Source: Argyresthia goedartella (Eukaryota > Arthropoda > Insecta > Lepidoptera > Argyresthiidae). From it: a stretch of DNA of 64,000 nt. The stretch's first letter is position 1. Every line of letters begins with the position of its first letter. The notes below the pieces were generated by a model. It worked only from the letters and a program-made list of their open reading frames with translations. It was not told the DNA's origin and did not search any database. The stretch is from NCBI GenBank assembly GCA_949825045.1, contig OX463814.1, forward strand, positions 31,390,383-31,454,382, written 5' to 3'. Made by a program: the position numbers and the translations under genes. Below are positions 31,421 through 43,769 of the stretch, one piece after another.

Positions 31421-34400
31421 GAACAGGATAATTAATAATGCCTTCGGCTTTTTTGTCAAAAGTTTTTCTTGTTTATTGTTTCATTACAAATGAACAAAGA
31501 ACGACGCATGAATTTCAAATTATTTCGTTATTGTAAATTACACGGATACTGCCTGAAACCACACCATAAAACTACTTTTAGATAATACATATAGTTCCCA
31601 GGGTTTTCTTACCCAAAGGGTAAGAAAACCCTGTATAAAACCCTATTACTGTATGTGTCGGTCCGTCTATCTGTCAGCGGTCCGCATGAACCGTTATAGT
31701 AGAGAGATGATATTTTAAAGGGAATCCCCATACAAAAGACATTTTTTACAATTTACATACAAGTTACATACCCAAAATCTTCTTCAGCAGACAGCAAAGA
31801 TTTTCAGACCAGTTCATAAAACCCAGCATTATGGAAACGCATGTTCATCAGAGTATAATACTTCAGCTCCAAAACTGTCAGCATTTAATGGTATAATGCA
31901 ATTAACGTGGCTCTTACTTTATTATGGGCCGAAAATTCCTGGGCTCTCGCATTTTTTTCTGGAAAGCTCGGATTATAAATGAAATATCTTTTATATTATT
32001 TAATTTGCTAACTCTGTCATGTTGGCTTTTGTGCTTACCAAAAAAAGGTGATTGCTATTTCAGTAACAATGCACATCTGTTTTGAAATTTTGCTTCCATT
32101 AGTTTCCATTGTTTCCATAGCCTTAATGTTGACAGATCCAAACAACCAGCATATTAAATGTGAACCATGATACGCAAATAAAGTTTCATACTTTATTTGA
32201 CATAAATTTATTACAGAAGGTAACGAGCCCAGCATAGGTACTTTTCTTACTAAGTAATTGTGATAAAGAAGATGCTTACCTTAATAACCTTCGCTCCTTA
32301 GAAATAAAAGCTTTCTGCAAACCTAATTAGGTGTAAAATGGTCTTGTTTCTATTTAGAAGGTTGAATGTTTTCAACTCGTATTTTTCAATTACCTCCCCC
32401 CGCCCACCTCGACCTCATAAATCATCCCCTCAGACGTTAATAAATGTTTATTTATTTGAGAGCGTTTAACCGTCTACCATTTTGTTCCAGGGTCTTCCAA
32501 CCAAACGGTAGAAATGGATTTTTTCGGCGGACCCGCGAGATTTTTTTTTAAACTGACAGCTTAATAAATATGTGCCCATGATTTAAGTGGCCTTGTAGCA
32601 CCATCAAACTAAATAATGGGAGTCAGATTTTTCGTTGCTCCTTCCAAAGCTTTTTATAATATCACACAAATATAAATAAATATATAAGATCACACAAAAT
32701 AATAATAAATAAATATCTGAAATTATAAGTTATAATTGCATCTATAAATGTGATCTCCCATTAATTTAGATTTAAAATTACGTAATATAATAATAATAAA
32801 ATACTCGTTATACCCGACACTTACTTTTATTTTTAAATATTTTGAGTTTCTGGTGGGTAGGCTGCTCTTTTTGAGGGCCTTCCCGAAATCGGCTAGGACC
32901 TTGAATTGGTTACCCACGCCTATTTGCACAATTAAACAGAGCTACAGTCGGGATGCTCTAACCGACCGTATTTCATTACGTTTTCCCGCAATCTAATGAG
33001 ATACTCCGACCCGTAATGAAGAAACTCAATCTCACTTCCTCCTGCGCTCTCAAGTTCCAGCAGTTTTGATTAAAAAGTCTCGAGAATATTGTCCTAGTAC
33101 TCGTAACATCTGCAATGTGTTTAGAGAATTTTTATTTTTACCCTCCTGGCACGATGTTGGTGGTAAGATGCGCTGCTGTTAGTACTATTATCATACTAAA
33201 TCGCGTCATGTATTTTCCCAAAGATGGTTACAGTAATTTGTGTACAGTCCAAGAGCTTTCAAAATGTAACTTACAGCCAAGTTTGATCCTTGTCAAGTTT
33301 AATGGGCATTTTGAATGAGGTAGTCTATGTTGATAGTTACTAAAAAGATAGACGAGAAAATGAAGGTTGATGTTTTATCTAATATTTTGTTTATCGCAAT
33401 CAAAATCAAATCACAAGAAAATCTTAAGGAATCTTCGTTCGACACTGGTTACTCCGACTTCTTTGATAAAATCTTTTATCTAGATTTTCTGTAACGATAT
33501 ACCGTTTGATACTGGATGTTCATTTTCTAGTTTTTGAATGTGTTTACCGAAATAATTTTTCCGTTCAATGTCACAATTTTCCAGAACTCTTCTAGCTAGT
33601 TCACTTGCTTGAGAATGGATAAGTTTTCATATAGCCGAAGATTTTTTTTTCAATACAAGTACAAGTGCAACCTTCAACGTGAGCAAGATCGAAATCGATA
33701 AACATGGTCGAAGCGGACTTGCACAGCACTACGACAAAGGTGACGAAGGGCCTTTGCGGGTTTGCGGGAGGTGTGCGGGACTTCACCCCTCCGCGATTTC
33801 CTTTTTCCCCTCTGGCCATCAATCCTGACATGGACTATAAATGTATGTTGTTTGCCTGTCAGTTGCCACAAGGAATCTCTCGGACTGTAACTAAACGTTT
33901 TTTTGCTCTTTCCCAACCATCCATCTTCGTTCGGTATACAAAAAAAGATCCAAACACCGCCAGATTGACGCCTCTAATTAAAAGCTAATTAACAGAGAGG
34001 ACTTTTGCTTTATAAAGAAACAGTTTTCCAATAAAAGTTGTGTGTCGGTTGACTTACTTGAATTCTAAAGTGTGCAGTCAATCAGTGTTGTTTTGAAAAG
34101 TTCGTGTGCTTGGTGGTGGTACTCTGGGCATAAAAGGTGGGAATTTTGAATTTCTGAATAGTTACTTGATAGTTTTATTAAATTAACTATACATAAATTG
34201 AAGGAGACAGTCTAAGGTCTAGTACCTATAACTACAATAAAATACAATGACATAAATCCTAACTAAACATAGGAAACAAAATACATATCTATGTTACTTG
34301 ATTAGTGTTCTGTGAGAAAAATCTGTGTTCGAAGCATGACATTTGTGCTCCCACGGGGGGGGCCTCCACAGATAAATGTGACATTTTATAATATCTGAAT

Positions 34401-35870
34401 CTGTCTTTTATATGTATACATTATATTATAGATATTGCTTATGTATAATGCTTGTTGGTGGGGACATATTTAAATATATACTTTTATTGAAATTTTTAGA
34501 TTACTAATTATTAGAGACAAAACATTCTTAGTTTAAACTAACTGCAACTCTTACTCATACCTCTAGAATTAGGGTTCCTCCTTTCATATGCAGTAGGAGT
34601 CTAATTTACCAGACGATCTCTTTTATTTGGCCAAAATAATTAATAAGAGACTGCGTTTCAATTAATCATAATAACAATAATGATAGAAGGGGGATGTTAC
34701 AAGTAACAAACATCCATACAGATATATTCGCTTATATAATATTAGTAGGATAGGAAGTAGAATGTACGCAAAACCCTTTCAACATTTTCGAAATTTAGCG
34801 ATAGCTATAATGTTAACCTTAGAAATAATCAAAGACTAGATGCACCCCTGTTTAGACTCGCAAAAGTTAGCATTTCTGTTAAGGGTCAATGCATTCTCTA
34901 CTACAACCGGAAACCTCTGAAGATATTGAAATTGCCATATGAGTATTTTATAATCCATTCAAAAACCACTTCATCAAAAATCCGATATTCCGATATTCAA
35001 GATTAGATCTAACTAAACACAATTTAGTTTTTTTTTATTCATGTACATTATTCATAATATATAATATTTGTAAGAGTTCAAACAAAACCTAAAAAGAGAT
35101 CTTAAAATATATCTGTGGGAGTTATTACGCGCTCCTTCTCCCCCAGTAGTCTTATGTAGAGAAATTGCAACAAAATGACGTTTTATAAAAATCTGTTAAT
35201 CTTTAAAGAAAATAAAGTACTTATTTTGAATTTAATTATCCAGCGGCCGCTTTTTAGTGGTATACTTAATTTGGTCGTGTAGTGCTTTGATAAGGGAACA
35301 TTTCTGTTTTCGTAAATTATCTCATCTTCTACATGAAATTTATAGTTCAAATTTTCAGTATAGCTCTATTAATAAGAGCACGAATTCGTCAACTCTACAG
35401 CAAATCTGCTGTTGTCCAAGAACTTATATGTGCGGGCTCCAAGTATAAAGCGTGGTCAAACCAACAACAGGACCTGATTTATTCCAAAACACTGCATCCT
35501 GGTTTATGAAACATTAGGAGGAAATGAAGGACTTAACAAGAAACAGCTAATAGAGATTTAAATTTTTTAAGTAGCGACGTTTGAATGTGCTGAGAGATTT
35601 AATTATTTTTTTGTAAACTGAATAATATAAAAATAGTTTTTTTTTTATATATTAAGATTTTTACTAATTAGGCACTAATTATTAACAACTAATGCACAAA
35701 ACGTTATATCCCTAGGTAAATCCAATGTCAAGATACAGAAAACCCTCAAACGTTACCTCAGCAGAAAAATTACTAACTCTATTCCTATAAGAGGCACTAA
35801 TTCTACACTTTGGGCACAATTAGGCACAAATATGAGCTGCCTTCGCTATAACTAGATTGAGCGAGGCCAA
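31421..35870. other. Intergenic DNA without recognisable gene
   Basis: It includes a 16-bp perfect hairpin (31599-31614 with 31618-31633) next to a decayed CGTCTGTC-type repeat. A patch at 33680-33980 with open frames on both strands matches no family I know. The rest is AT-rich. Confidence 0.4.
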
Positions 35871-35872
35871 GT

Positions 35873-35941
35873 TTTAGGGTTTCGTACCAACAGGGTAAAA
35901 CGGTACCTTATTTCTAAGACTCCGCCTGTCCGTCCATCTGT
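35873..35941 (-). mobile_element. CGGTCAAGTGCGAGT-type repeat, left part of a copy split by a LINE
   Basis: GGGTTTCGTACC, the ACGGTACCTTATTTC block and CTGTCCGTCCATCTGT are the reversed end of this family. The remainder of the same copy resumes at 37658, after the LINE. Confidence 0.75.
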
Positions 35942-37657
35942 GAAATGAAATTGAAATGAAATGAAATCTTTATTGATATTATTATGGTTTACAAGATTTT
36001 ACTTACAAAACTAAGGATATACTTAATTAGGAAACATTTATATCGTAAAATAGGAGGGATCTGTGACAACCGAACTAGTGAAAAACACTGTATCTCGGTA
36101 GTCAAATGGTGCTCGATAAATTACATGTAAGGGATGAGCAACTTACTTCTCAAGTAGAGTCGGATTCGTCTAGGTACTGGGGCAAAACCAAAAATTATGG
36201 ATATAGAATTAGAATTAAAAAATAATAAGAAAAAAATGTGCCTGCTCTTTCGAGATGATAGGATGTAAGATTATAAACTTAAAGTAGATGAAAAGCAGGG
36301 TGAGTGGTTGAGGTGTTGAGTTGTGTCTGCACAAAACTAATGAAAGTTAAATGCAGGGTGTGTAATTGTATGATAGTGTGTGTGTGTGTGTGTGTATGAT
36401 GTGAAAAAAAGCAAATTATAACTATGTTTTAAGAAGACATTCGGTTTCTTCATAGCAGAGATTTTGTAACCACTTCGTTAGGTGAGTTTTGCAGATGTTC
36501 TTATTGAGGGGATACATATTGAGAATTCGATTGATGCTGTTATATAGACGAGGGCCCAAGATCAGGAAAAACCTTTCAGAAAAAGCCAATCTGTGTTTTT
36601 TCATTGATGACGTATTGAAAACTCTGTCATTACGACGTGTAGAGAGTACAGCTGGGTCAAAGAAAAGTTTTGAGTGCTGTCTGAGAACTAGATGTTGTAT
36701 GAAGAGTTGGCGAACAGTGAGGACACCACATGTCTGATACAGGTGATATGTTGGAAAGAGTTTAGGCCTAAAAGTACAAACCTTGAGAATAGCTCTTTGA
36801 GCTCTCTCTAGGCCCAACATATCCGTTTTACCGGCACCACCCCAAGATGAAATGCAGTAGGTAATAATCGACTGACAGAGTGCCAAGTAAACCTGTCTTA
36901 AGAGCCGTGGGTCCGCAACATGCCTGAGATTTTTAAAGACGTAAATGAGTTTACGTACTATGTTGGTGATTAATTTTATGTGTTGCGAAAAGTTTAAGTT
37001 TTTGTCCAACAGAACACCCAGGTACCTTATTGTGTCGGTCTTTTCAAGAAAGCTGCAGCAGCAGTTGCTGTCCACAGGTCTTTGGCAGGTATGAGCAGTT
37101 ATCTGAAATCTCGGTGCCGGTTGGGAAGAGTTTCGTACTGTAAAAGCCATGTACTTAGTTTTATCAGTATTTAATGAGAGAACATTGCTAAGTAACAATT
37201 TCGTTACCCTGTTAAAACCCTCCTGAGCACATTTTAAAGTTTGATCCCAGGTTTTCATAGCGAAAATGAGTGCCGTATCATCTGCGTAAGAGAAAATTCG
37301 TCCGTTTTGAAGTTTAACATCGCACAGATCATTGATATAAATAAGAAAGAGTGTGGGACCTAATATGCTTCTCTGAGGCACACCTTGAGTAACTTTAAGG
37401 TCAGAACTGACGCATTCGCCTATTTTGACACACTGCTCTCTATTATCAAGATAGTCTCTGAAAAGTTTAAGTTGAGTACCTCGGATTCCCATTTTTTCCA
37501 ATTTTGTTAGCAGTATAGGGATAGAGACCGTGTCAAAGGCCTTTGCTAGATCGAGAAAAACACCTATTGTCTTCAGCCCAGTGTCCATACACTCAACAAT
37601 ATGACTTGTGAGTTCATGGACAGCGTCATCAGTGGATTTTCCAGATCTAAAACCAAA
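35942..37657 (-). mobile_element. 5'-truncated LINE inserted into another repeat
   Basis: The 3' end carries a degenerate (GAAAT)n tail at 35942-35968, and the 5' end stops abruptly inside the reverse transcriptase. CTGT flanks both sides (35938-35941, 37658-37661), a minimal target duplication. The 3' untranslated region (35970-36421) contains a GT microsatellite at 36376-36395. Confidence 0.85.
36422..37657 (-). CDS. LINE ORF2 fragment: reverse transcriptase C-terminal half
   Basis: The uninterrupted frame begins at the truncation with FGFRSGKSTDDAVHELTSH. It continues through FLDLAKAFDTVSIPILL, QGVPQRSILGPTLFLIYIND, the catalytic box FSYADDTALIF (about 37270-37300), LSLNTDKTKYMAF, RYLGVLLDKNLNF and the thumb/C-terminal region to a TAA. 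The first ATG is at 37588, but the frame is open to the insertion edge, so there is no true start. It belongs to the Jockey/CR1 group by its motifs; the exact clade is unresolved. QGVPQRS in place of the usual QGVPQGS is a notable substitution. The lack of stops suggests a young copy, but the endonuclease is missing. Confidence 0.88.
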   Translation of the reverse strand, partial: FGFRSGKSTDDAVHELTSHIVECMDTGLKTIGVFLDLAKAFDTVSIPILLTKLEKMGIRGTQLKLFRDYLDNREQCVKIGECVSSDLKVTQGVPQRSILGPTLFLIYINDLCDVKLQNGRIFSYADDTALIFAMKTWDQTLKCAQEGFNRVTKLLLSNVLSLNTDKTKYMAFTVRNSSQPAPRFQITAHTCQRPVDSNCCCSFLEKTDTIRYLGVLLDKNLNFSQHIKLITNIVRKLIYVFKNLRHVADPRLLRQVYLALCQSIITYCISSWGGAGKTDMLGLERAQRAILKVCTFRPKLFPTYHLYQTCGVLTVRQLFIQHLVLRQHSKLFFDPAVLSTRRNDRVFNTSSMKKHRLAFSERFFLILGPRLYNSINRILNMYPLNKNICKTHLTKWLQNLCYEETECLLKT

Positions 37658-37965
37658 CTGTCACCAAGCTGTATCTCAAGAACAGTGATAGTTACACCGT
37701 TGAAATTTTCCCAGATGATGTATTTCTGTTGCCGCTATAACAAAAAATACTAAAAAACAAAATAAAATTATTTGTTTATCTGTAAAACACACTTATGAAT
37801 GCACCTGGTTTCGTACATAGAGTGTGAAAGTAGTCGCACCAATAACTTTGTATAGAACATTTTGCTATGTAAAATCCAAACTATTTACTCCACACCATCC
37901 TTACCATTGTACGGTGGAACAGAACCCTTCGTGCGCGAGTTCAACTCGCACTTTTTTTTTTTATC
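37658..37965 (-). mobile_element. CGGTCAAGTGCGAGT-type repeat, right part of the split copy
   Basis: It resumes with CACCAAGCTGTATCTCAAG and runs to GAACAGAACCCTTCGTGCGC and CGAGTTCAACTCGCAC. Together with 35873-35941 it restores family order. Confidence 0.75.
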
Positions 37966-38880
37966 ACTTAAAAATCGTTTTCCCACCAAAATGAATTTTT
38001 CGCATTTATCTATAAATCCTGTTGAAGCACAAATTTCATATTTCGTGCACATTTTTTTTTCTCAAAGCCTAATTCAGTGACTATTCACTGAATAGTCACT
38101 GAATAGTATTCAGAATATAAAAACCCCAAACTTATTTGCTGGGAGTACGCGCACGATTGCTTGTATTTATTTTATACGAGTTATTTATTTACTGGGATTT
38201 GAATGTTTGTCTTATCTTAAAATCTTTTATTGGCATGGCTGTATTGAGAATCAGGTTTTAGTCGCATATTGAGTTGTAATTAAAATTTTAAAATGGATGG
38301 TACATAGAATATCACGACTGTTGAACCTTTACGTGTTATTGGCGATAATGGCAAGTGATCGGAAGCCCCGAAGCTGAGTTTCGCCTACTACGAATATATT
38401 GAACCTCCTCAACAGAAATCGAAAATGTATTCTTCATAGAATTCCTTGCTCGTAACGTCGACCTACTCCTCTACATCAAATTGTTAGCTTCTAACTTCTG
38501 TTAACTTCTTTGTGAAGCTAGAGAGAATACGGTAAACTATTTTGGATCTTATAGAAGATGTTAATTGACCACATACATGCGAGCTCTATCTATAACATTC
38601 AGTTCCATAATGGACATGAACAAACGCGGTGTATGTTTCCATTTTAACACGTATCAATGGTACAATATGGCCACTAAGTGATATTATCTGAGCTAATGGA
38701 CTCTTAGTGCAAATAGGCTTTTAACGTTCCTACACTTATTTACAAACAACATAGTCATGTGGTTAGGCATATAGAAGAAGGTGTTTAGTATAGGTGTATT
38801 AGAGCTAAGATGCAGCTAGGAATATAGTTGGTTGATTAAAAGAAATGTTATTTACCATTGCGTTATCATATCAGTGCAAT
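37966..38880. other. Intergenic DNA; one 16-bp palindrome
   Basis: Arms 38072-38087 and 38089-38104 (ATTCAGTGACTATTCA) are exact inverted copies with a 1-base loop. No gene is seen. Confidence 0.45.
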
Positions 38881-38884
38881 CAAT

Positions 38885-39765
38885 CATAGCCCTAAGACGA
38901 AAGATGTCGGACCGTCGCTCCGCATCTTGAATCTAAACATTGAGGGCATCAGTGCTGCCAAACTGCTGCTATTTAGCTATACTACTAACAGAGAACAAGG
39001 TTGACTTGGTGTTTACCAAGTCGACCTTGTTCTCTGTTGTTCACCTGGATGTTTATCCAGGAAACCCATACTAAATGTTATAGAGATCTACACAGACGCG
39101 GGACTTTACCGGGAACTTATGAAAGCTTTGCACCACCCAAAGTACGGCAAAGCTTCATATGTGAGAACAAGACGGAAACCAGATCTTCACAATCACAATC
39201 AAAGTAAAAGACTCCGTAATAGTAAATATTTACAATTCTCCCAACACAATCTGGCCGGCAGATCTACTTCCCGCATACTCCCATCCATGTGTTCATACCG
39301 GACATTTTAACAGCCATCATACAAACTAGCGCTATCAAATTGCGGACGCAATCGGAGAAGCTCTTGCTCAATGGGCTGAACCAAATAACTACCATCTGAG
39401 TTTTGACCCCAAGGACAAGGGTACCTTCCACTCAGCAAGATGGAATAAAGACTGCTTCATATCAAAAGGTCTCCTGGATCAGCCACTGCCCAAAAGCCGT
39501 TGCGTGATGCCAAATTTCCCAAACAACCAACGCAGACCAGTACTCCTAGAGATTGGCCTCAAAATACCCCTTACAAACTCCATGCTACTCCAAAGATAGA
39601 ATTTTAATCGAGTAGATTGGAAAAGTTTCCAAAACACCCTATATCCATATATTACCACCACAACAATAAACCCCGCTGGTTCAAATTACGACCAACTCTG
39701 CAACCTAGTAATCAAATCAGCAAAGAGGCACGTGCCTAGAGGTCACCGAAAAGAATATCAATAGC
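38885..39765 (+). pseudogene. LINE endonuclease domain fossil (I/Nimb-like)
   Basis: Readable blocks are LNIEGISAAKLLLFSYTTN, FIQETHTKCYRDLHR, VNIYNSPNTIWPADLLPAYS, a damaged GDFNSHHTNWRYQ-like box and ISKEARA. The Q-E-T-H and D-F-N-type motifs identify an apurinic-type LINE endonuclease. Frameshifts are frequent. It breaks off near 39765, where an oppositely oriented LINE begins. A fold-back hairpin interrupts the frame at 38987-39038. Confidence 0.75.
38987..39038. repeat. Hairpin, 24-bp arms, 4-base loop, inside LINE fossil
   Basis: Arms 38987-39010 and 39015-39038 (AACAGAGAACAAGGT...) are inverted copies with one mismatch. The right arm and about 14 following bases look like an insertion in the endonuclease reading frame. 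Confidence 0.88.
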
Positions 39766-42060
39766 AACGTCAGTCAATTCCCTGATTCTTTTATCTGCAT
39801 ATGCTGCGGAGCTAAGTCTATATGCTAATTTTACAATATGGGGACCCCACTGTAGTTTGGCATCAATAATATTGCCGAGAAATACAGTTTGATCTACTAG
39901 TTTTAGTTTGTCTTTCCCCAATACAATGTTACTGTAAACTTGCCTTACATTAGGTAAAGTGAATTTTTGCACTTTATCTTTTTTGAATTCAGAAGCTAGT
40001 TAATGGTAGTAAACCAGTCTAGTACTCGCAAGAGAGTATTATCTGTTTCCTGTAAGGCATTTTCCTGTCTCTTAATTTAAAAAATTAGCGACGTGAACGT
40101 TTTTGTCATATTAATGTCAGATTTTTTAAAACTCCCTTCTTTAGAACTAAAAACGTATTTATACGATCTCATAAGCTTAGAGCCTTTTATACCGTAGTGT
40201 TTTAGCTTTAAGAGAGTTGTTTCGTGGTCTACACAGTCAAATGCCTTGGACAGGTCACAAAAAACACCAATAGCGTCCTTACGATCTTCCCACGCATTAA
40301 AAATATGTTTAACTAACACTGTTTAACTGTTGTCGACCGCCGCCTTTTGTAAATCCAAACTGCTGGCTTTGGAGAATTCGATGCGCATTGAAGTGCGCCA
40401 GCAACTGACCCAAAATAATCTTCTCAAATATTTTACTCAATACGGGTAGAACCGAGACTGGTCTGAAATTTGTGGGGATACCACTGTCGCCGCTTGTGTA
40501 TTGAAGTTAGCATTGCTTCTTGAGGTAACATGCTGTGTTTCGTGAGATCAGGGATAGTACTCTCATCATTTATTGAAGATTTTAGCTAAATGGGGGATAA
40601 GTTGGTCTATTACCGAGCTAATAATTTTTACTGACATGCCTCAGAGATCCTCGGATTTTTTCAAATTAAACAACTTAAATGCTTTAATTATGCCATAGGG
40701 CTCAATATATGCGAATGAGATATCTTGATTGCATTTTTGAACATTGTCTTTTAAAAATGATGCATCAAGATCCCGAGACGAGTCTAAAGAAGCCGTAGTA
40801 ACAATTGGAATATTTGTAAAGAACTGTTCAAATGCGGCCACGATGTCATCGTTGGAAGTTATTAGTTTATCTTCAATCTTAAGTAAAAAGCTACGGTCTC
40901 CTGATCTTGCTTTACCTGCTTCTTTATTTATGATATTCCAAAATTGTTTTAGTTTTATTCGACGATGTAAGAATCTTCGTTTTTATGTGTTCGCACTTAG
41001 CTTTATGGAAGACGGCCCTATATATTTAGAATATAATTTTACATGTTGAATAAAAATTCGGTCATGTGTAGATGTTTTTTTGCCATAAAGTGTATCCCTA
41101 CTTTTACGAATTCCGTTTGTTGTCCATTCACTAAACCCTACTTTACTATCGCTATTTGTAAGTTTATGTAATTTTAAATTGTTTTCAAAACTATCTAAAA
41201 GTTTGTTGAATATGTCCGTACAGTGTTCATTCGCTTTTTGAATATTATTTTGAGTAGGTAAGCTACTTTGTAAATCTTGTTTAAATGTTATTTTTTTTGT
41301 TGTGATTGGTCTACATAAGACCACTTCCTGTAATTTTGAATCTACTTCTAAGTTGACAGTTTGCCCACTGTTATCAGACTTTAAACAATTTACTATACCC
41401 TTCTTTAAAATTTCGCAACCGCAGAACATGTTAACAAGGCAGGTTGCAGTAGTTTCAGTTATTCTTGAAGGCTCTGTGAAGATGTTGACTGAATTGAATG
41501 ATTTAAAACTTATTATTAATTTAGTACGCAACGGGGAGTCCACCAGCAAGTCTATGTATATTGAAGTTAGCGAAAATGACTACGTTTTTGTTACTACTAG
41601 AAGCTACTCTCAAGACATCCTCCAATACTGATTCAAATATACCATACTCACTGATGGGGGGTCGGTATACGCTTACTACAATGTGTCTACCAAGTTCAAC
41701 ACACGATAGTTCTATTACTTTCTCAAAAGAAAGTCTGCAAATATCCTTGCGCTCTTTAAATTTCAGGCCATTTTTAACCAGTACTTAGGATCCTCCGTGT
41801 ATTGCAGACGTTCTATTGAAGCAGCTGGCTACTTAATAGTTGTGTACAGAAAAATTCATTTGAGACTCAAATAGCCAGTGTTCTACTAGGCATAGTATAT
41901 TGCTCCAAGAATAGTTCTAGCTCCAGTAATTTACCAGAACAGCCACCTTCTAAGTTCTGATTTACTAAAACCAATTGCTTTATAGGAGGCTTTTCTGTTG
42001 TCTGCCCTGACAATTTAAATGAGTAGTCAAAGTTAATAATAAACGATCCAACTCCATATC
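39740..42060 (-). pseudogene. Degenerate Jockey-type LINE, endonuclease plus reverse transcriptase
   Basis: Read leftward: IVVSVYRPP and ASSSNKNVVIFANFNIH (endonuclease, about 41.55-41.7 kb), SFNSVNIFTEPSRITETTAT (41.5), KVGFSEWTTNGIRKSRD (41.1), a PTNFRPVSVLPVLSKIFEK-like block (40.45), GVFCDLSKAFDCVDHETTLL (40.2), LGNIIDAKLQWGPHI (39.85). The YADD box is missing: a deletion joins sequence just after SKAFD to a post-YADD segment near 40075. Stops and frameshifts are scattered throughout. It is a different family from the LINE at 36 kb. Confidence 0.8.
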
Positions 42061-43330
42061 ATTTTGTATCGATCTATCAAAGTTTTTTACAGAACAGTGT
42101 TGACTCGGATTCGAAGTAGTGGCATTCGTTGTTGTTGTTGTTGGATTTGCTAACATTTGTTAGACTTTAGCCAGTTGCAGAGACGATCTTTACACTTTAT
42201 CGAAGTTACATACCATTAGCGTTTCTGGGGCTTTAAAATTTAAAGATCCTTTCTGCCACTAGCTGTTTGTATGTTGCATTCAGGTTTGTAAAAAAATATA
42301 CAGGTTGATAGAAAGGACTGTTGAAATTTGCAAGATTCAACGGGATTGAATTTAAAATAAAAACACAAAGAGTTTATTTATCTCGAGTGTGCAGGTGCTT
42401 CCAACAAAGCAGAAACAAACAAAGTCAACAGCACCTCTGAACAATGTACATAAAAATGTAGCTCTTCCATTTTGTGAATTTAAGCGGGTTGACATTGTCT
42501 GTATCTGTGTGTTTTACAATAGTATGGTACAAAGGTTTTACTTTTTACTAGCTGCCCGAGGCGCGGCTACGCAATGGGTTTTTCGTATTCTCATAGTTCC
42601 CCGTCATAAAACTATTCGTTATTTATTTTAGAGGCACCTTCATAAGTTTCTGAAATTCTTTTAGTAGACCCGTTGTTGAGTATAATACGCATCAGGAGGT
42701 TTAATACCAACTTTAACGAAACAATCCCTATCCCGTCCAGTTAAAAAGCAGCACTGTTTAAAATCGTAATATGAGTGATCTTAAAGGTGAGCCGCCGTTG
42801 CCCTGCTAATCCGCCAAGGTGAACGGTTAGCTTGTCTAAGGTCTGCTAGCTGTCAACTAAAAATAATGAAATAGCGCTATACAGATTCACATAAGCATCT
42901 CTCTTTCCCGCTAGTAACGTTCAAAACACGTATTTTATTAGATTACCGGTTTTGTACGATACGAAATTACATTAAGATTTTTAGACAATGCATTATTAAA
43001 TATACAATTATCTTAAAGTAAATTTTCTAAAGTTGTTATCAATTTTACAAATAAATTGAGTTTTGTTAATTTGATTTTTAATTGATAATTGGAATTTATT
43101 TTGACATTTTATTTTATTTTAGATTTATTAACTTTGTTGACATTGTAATAATGGATATATAATTTGCTGATATATTTTACTTGTTAATTAATATTTTAAT
43201 GTACCTACTGTTATTATGGACTTTGAAGTCTTAAATAAAGAAATTGAATTGAAAATTGAATATACGTATATTTGATATTGATCATTTTCAGTATTTCTGA
43301 TAAAATATGGTTTTAAACGTGCCTTAGGTA
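42061..43330. other. Intergenic DNA with LINE-tail and Helitron-like scraps
   Basis: CTAGCTGCCCGAGGCGCGGC at 42549 resembles the reversed end of short Helitron-like repeats. AATAAAGAAATTGAATTGAA near 43234 looks like a LINE 3' tail. No host exon is seen. Confidence 0.35.
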
Positions 43331-43333
43331 CTT

Positions 43334-43755
43334 AAAAAACCGGTCAAGTGCGAGTCTAAATTGCGCACGAAGGGTTCCGTACCACCGTTCAATGGAAGCG
43401 ATGGCGTGGAGTGAATAGTTTGGATTTTACACAGCAAAATATTGTTTACAAAGTTATTGGTGCGGTTACTTTCACACTCCATGTACGCAACCAGGTGCAT
43501 CCATAAGTTTGTATGTGGTATTGAAAGAATTGTTGTATGGGAGCCCCCTTAATATTTCTTTTATCCTGTTTTTTAGTATTTGTTGTTATAGCGGCAACAG
43601 AAATACATAATCTGTGAAAATTTCAACTCTCTAGCTAGCTAGGTTCTTAAGATACAGCCTGGTGACAGACGGACGGACGGACGGACGGACGGACGGACAG
43701 CGAAGTCTTAGTAATAGGGTTCCGTTCTTACCCGTTGGGTACGGAACCCTAAAAA
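43334..43755 (+). mobile_element. CGGTCAAGTGCGAGT-type repeat, full-length copy
   Basis: The head is AACCGGTCAAGTGCGAGTCT, then GCGCACGAAGGGTTCCGTAC. The middle is TTATAGCGGCAACAGAAATA. An (ACGG)n tract (about 43670-43700) and CAGCGAAGTCTTAGTAATAG lead to the terminal GTACGGAACCCTAAAAA. This is the best copy here for defining the family ends. Confidence 0.8.
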
Positions 43756-43769
43756 TGGTGGCAAAATTT

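Noticed and set aside
33601..33988. Overlapping frames on both strands near 33.7 kb
   Set aside because: There is no recognisable domain or splice pattern on either strand. It is left as unassigned.
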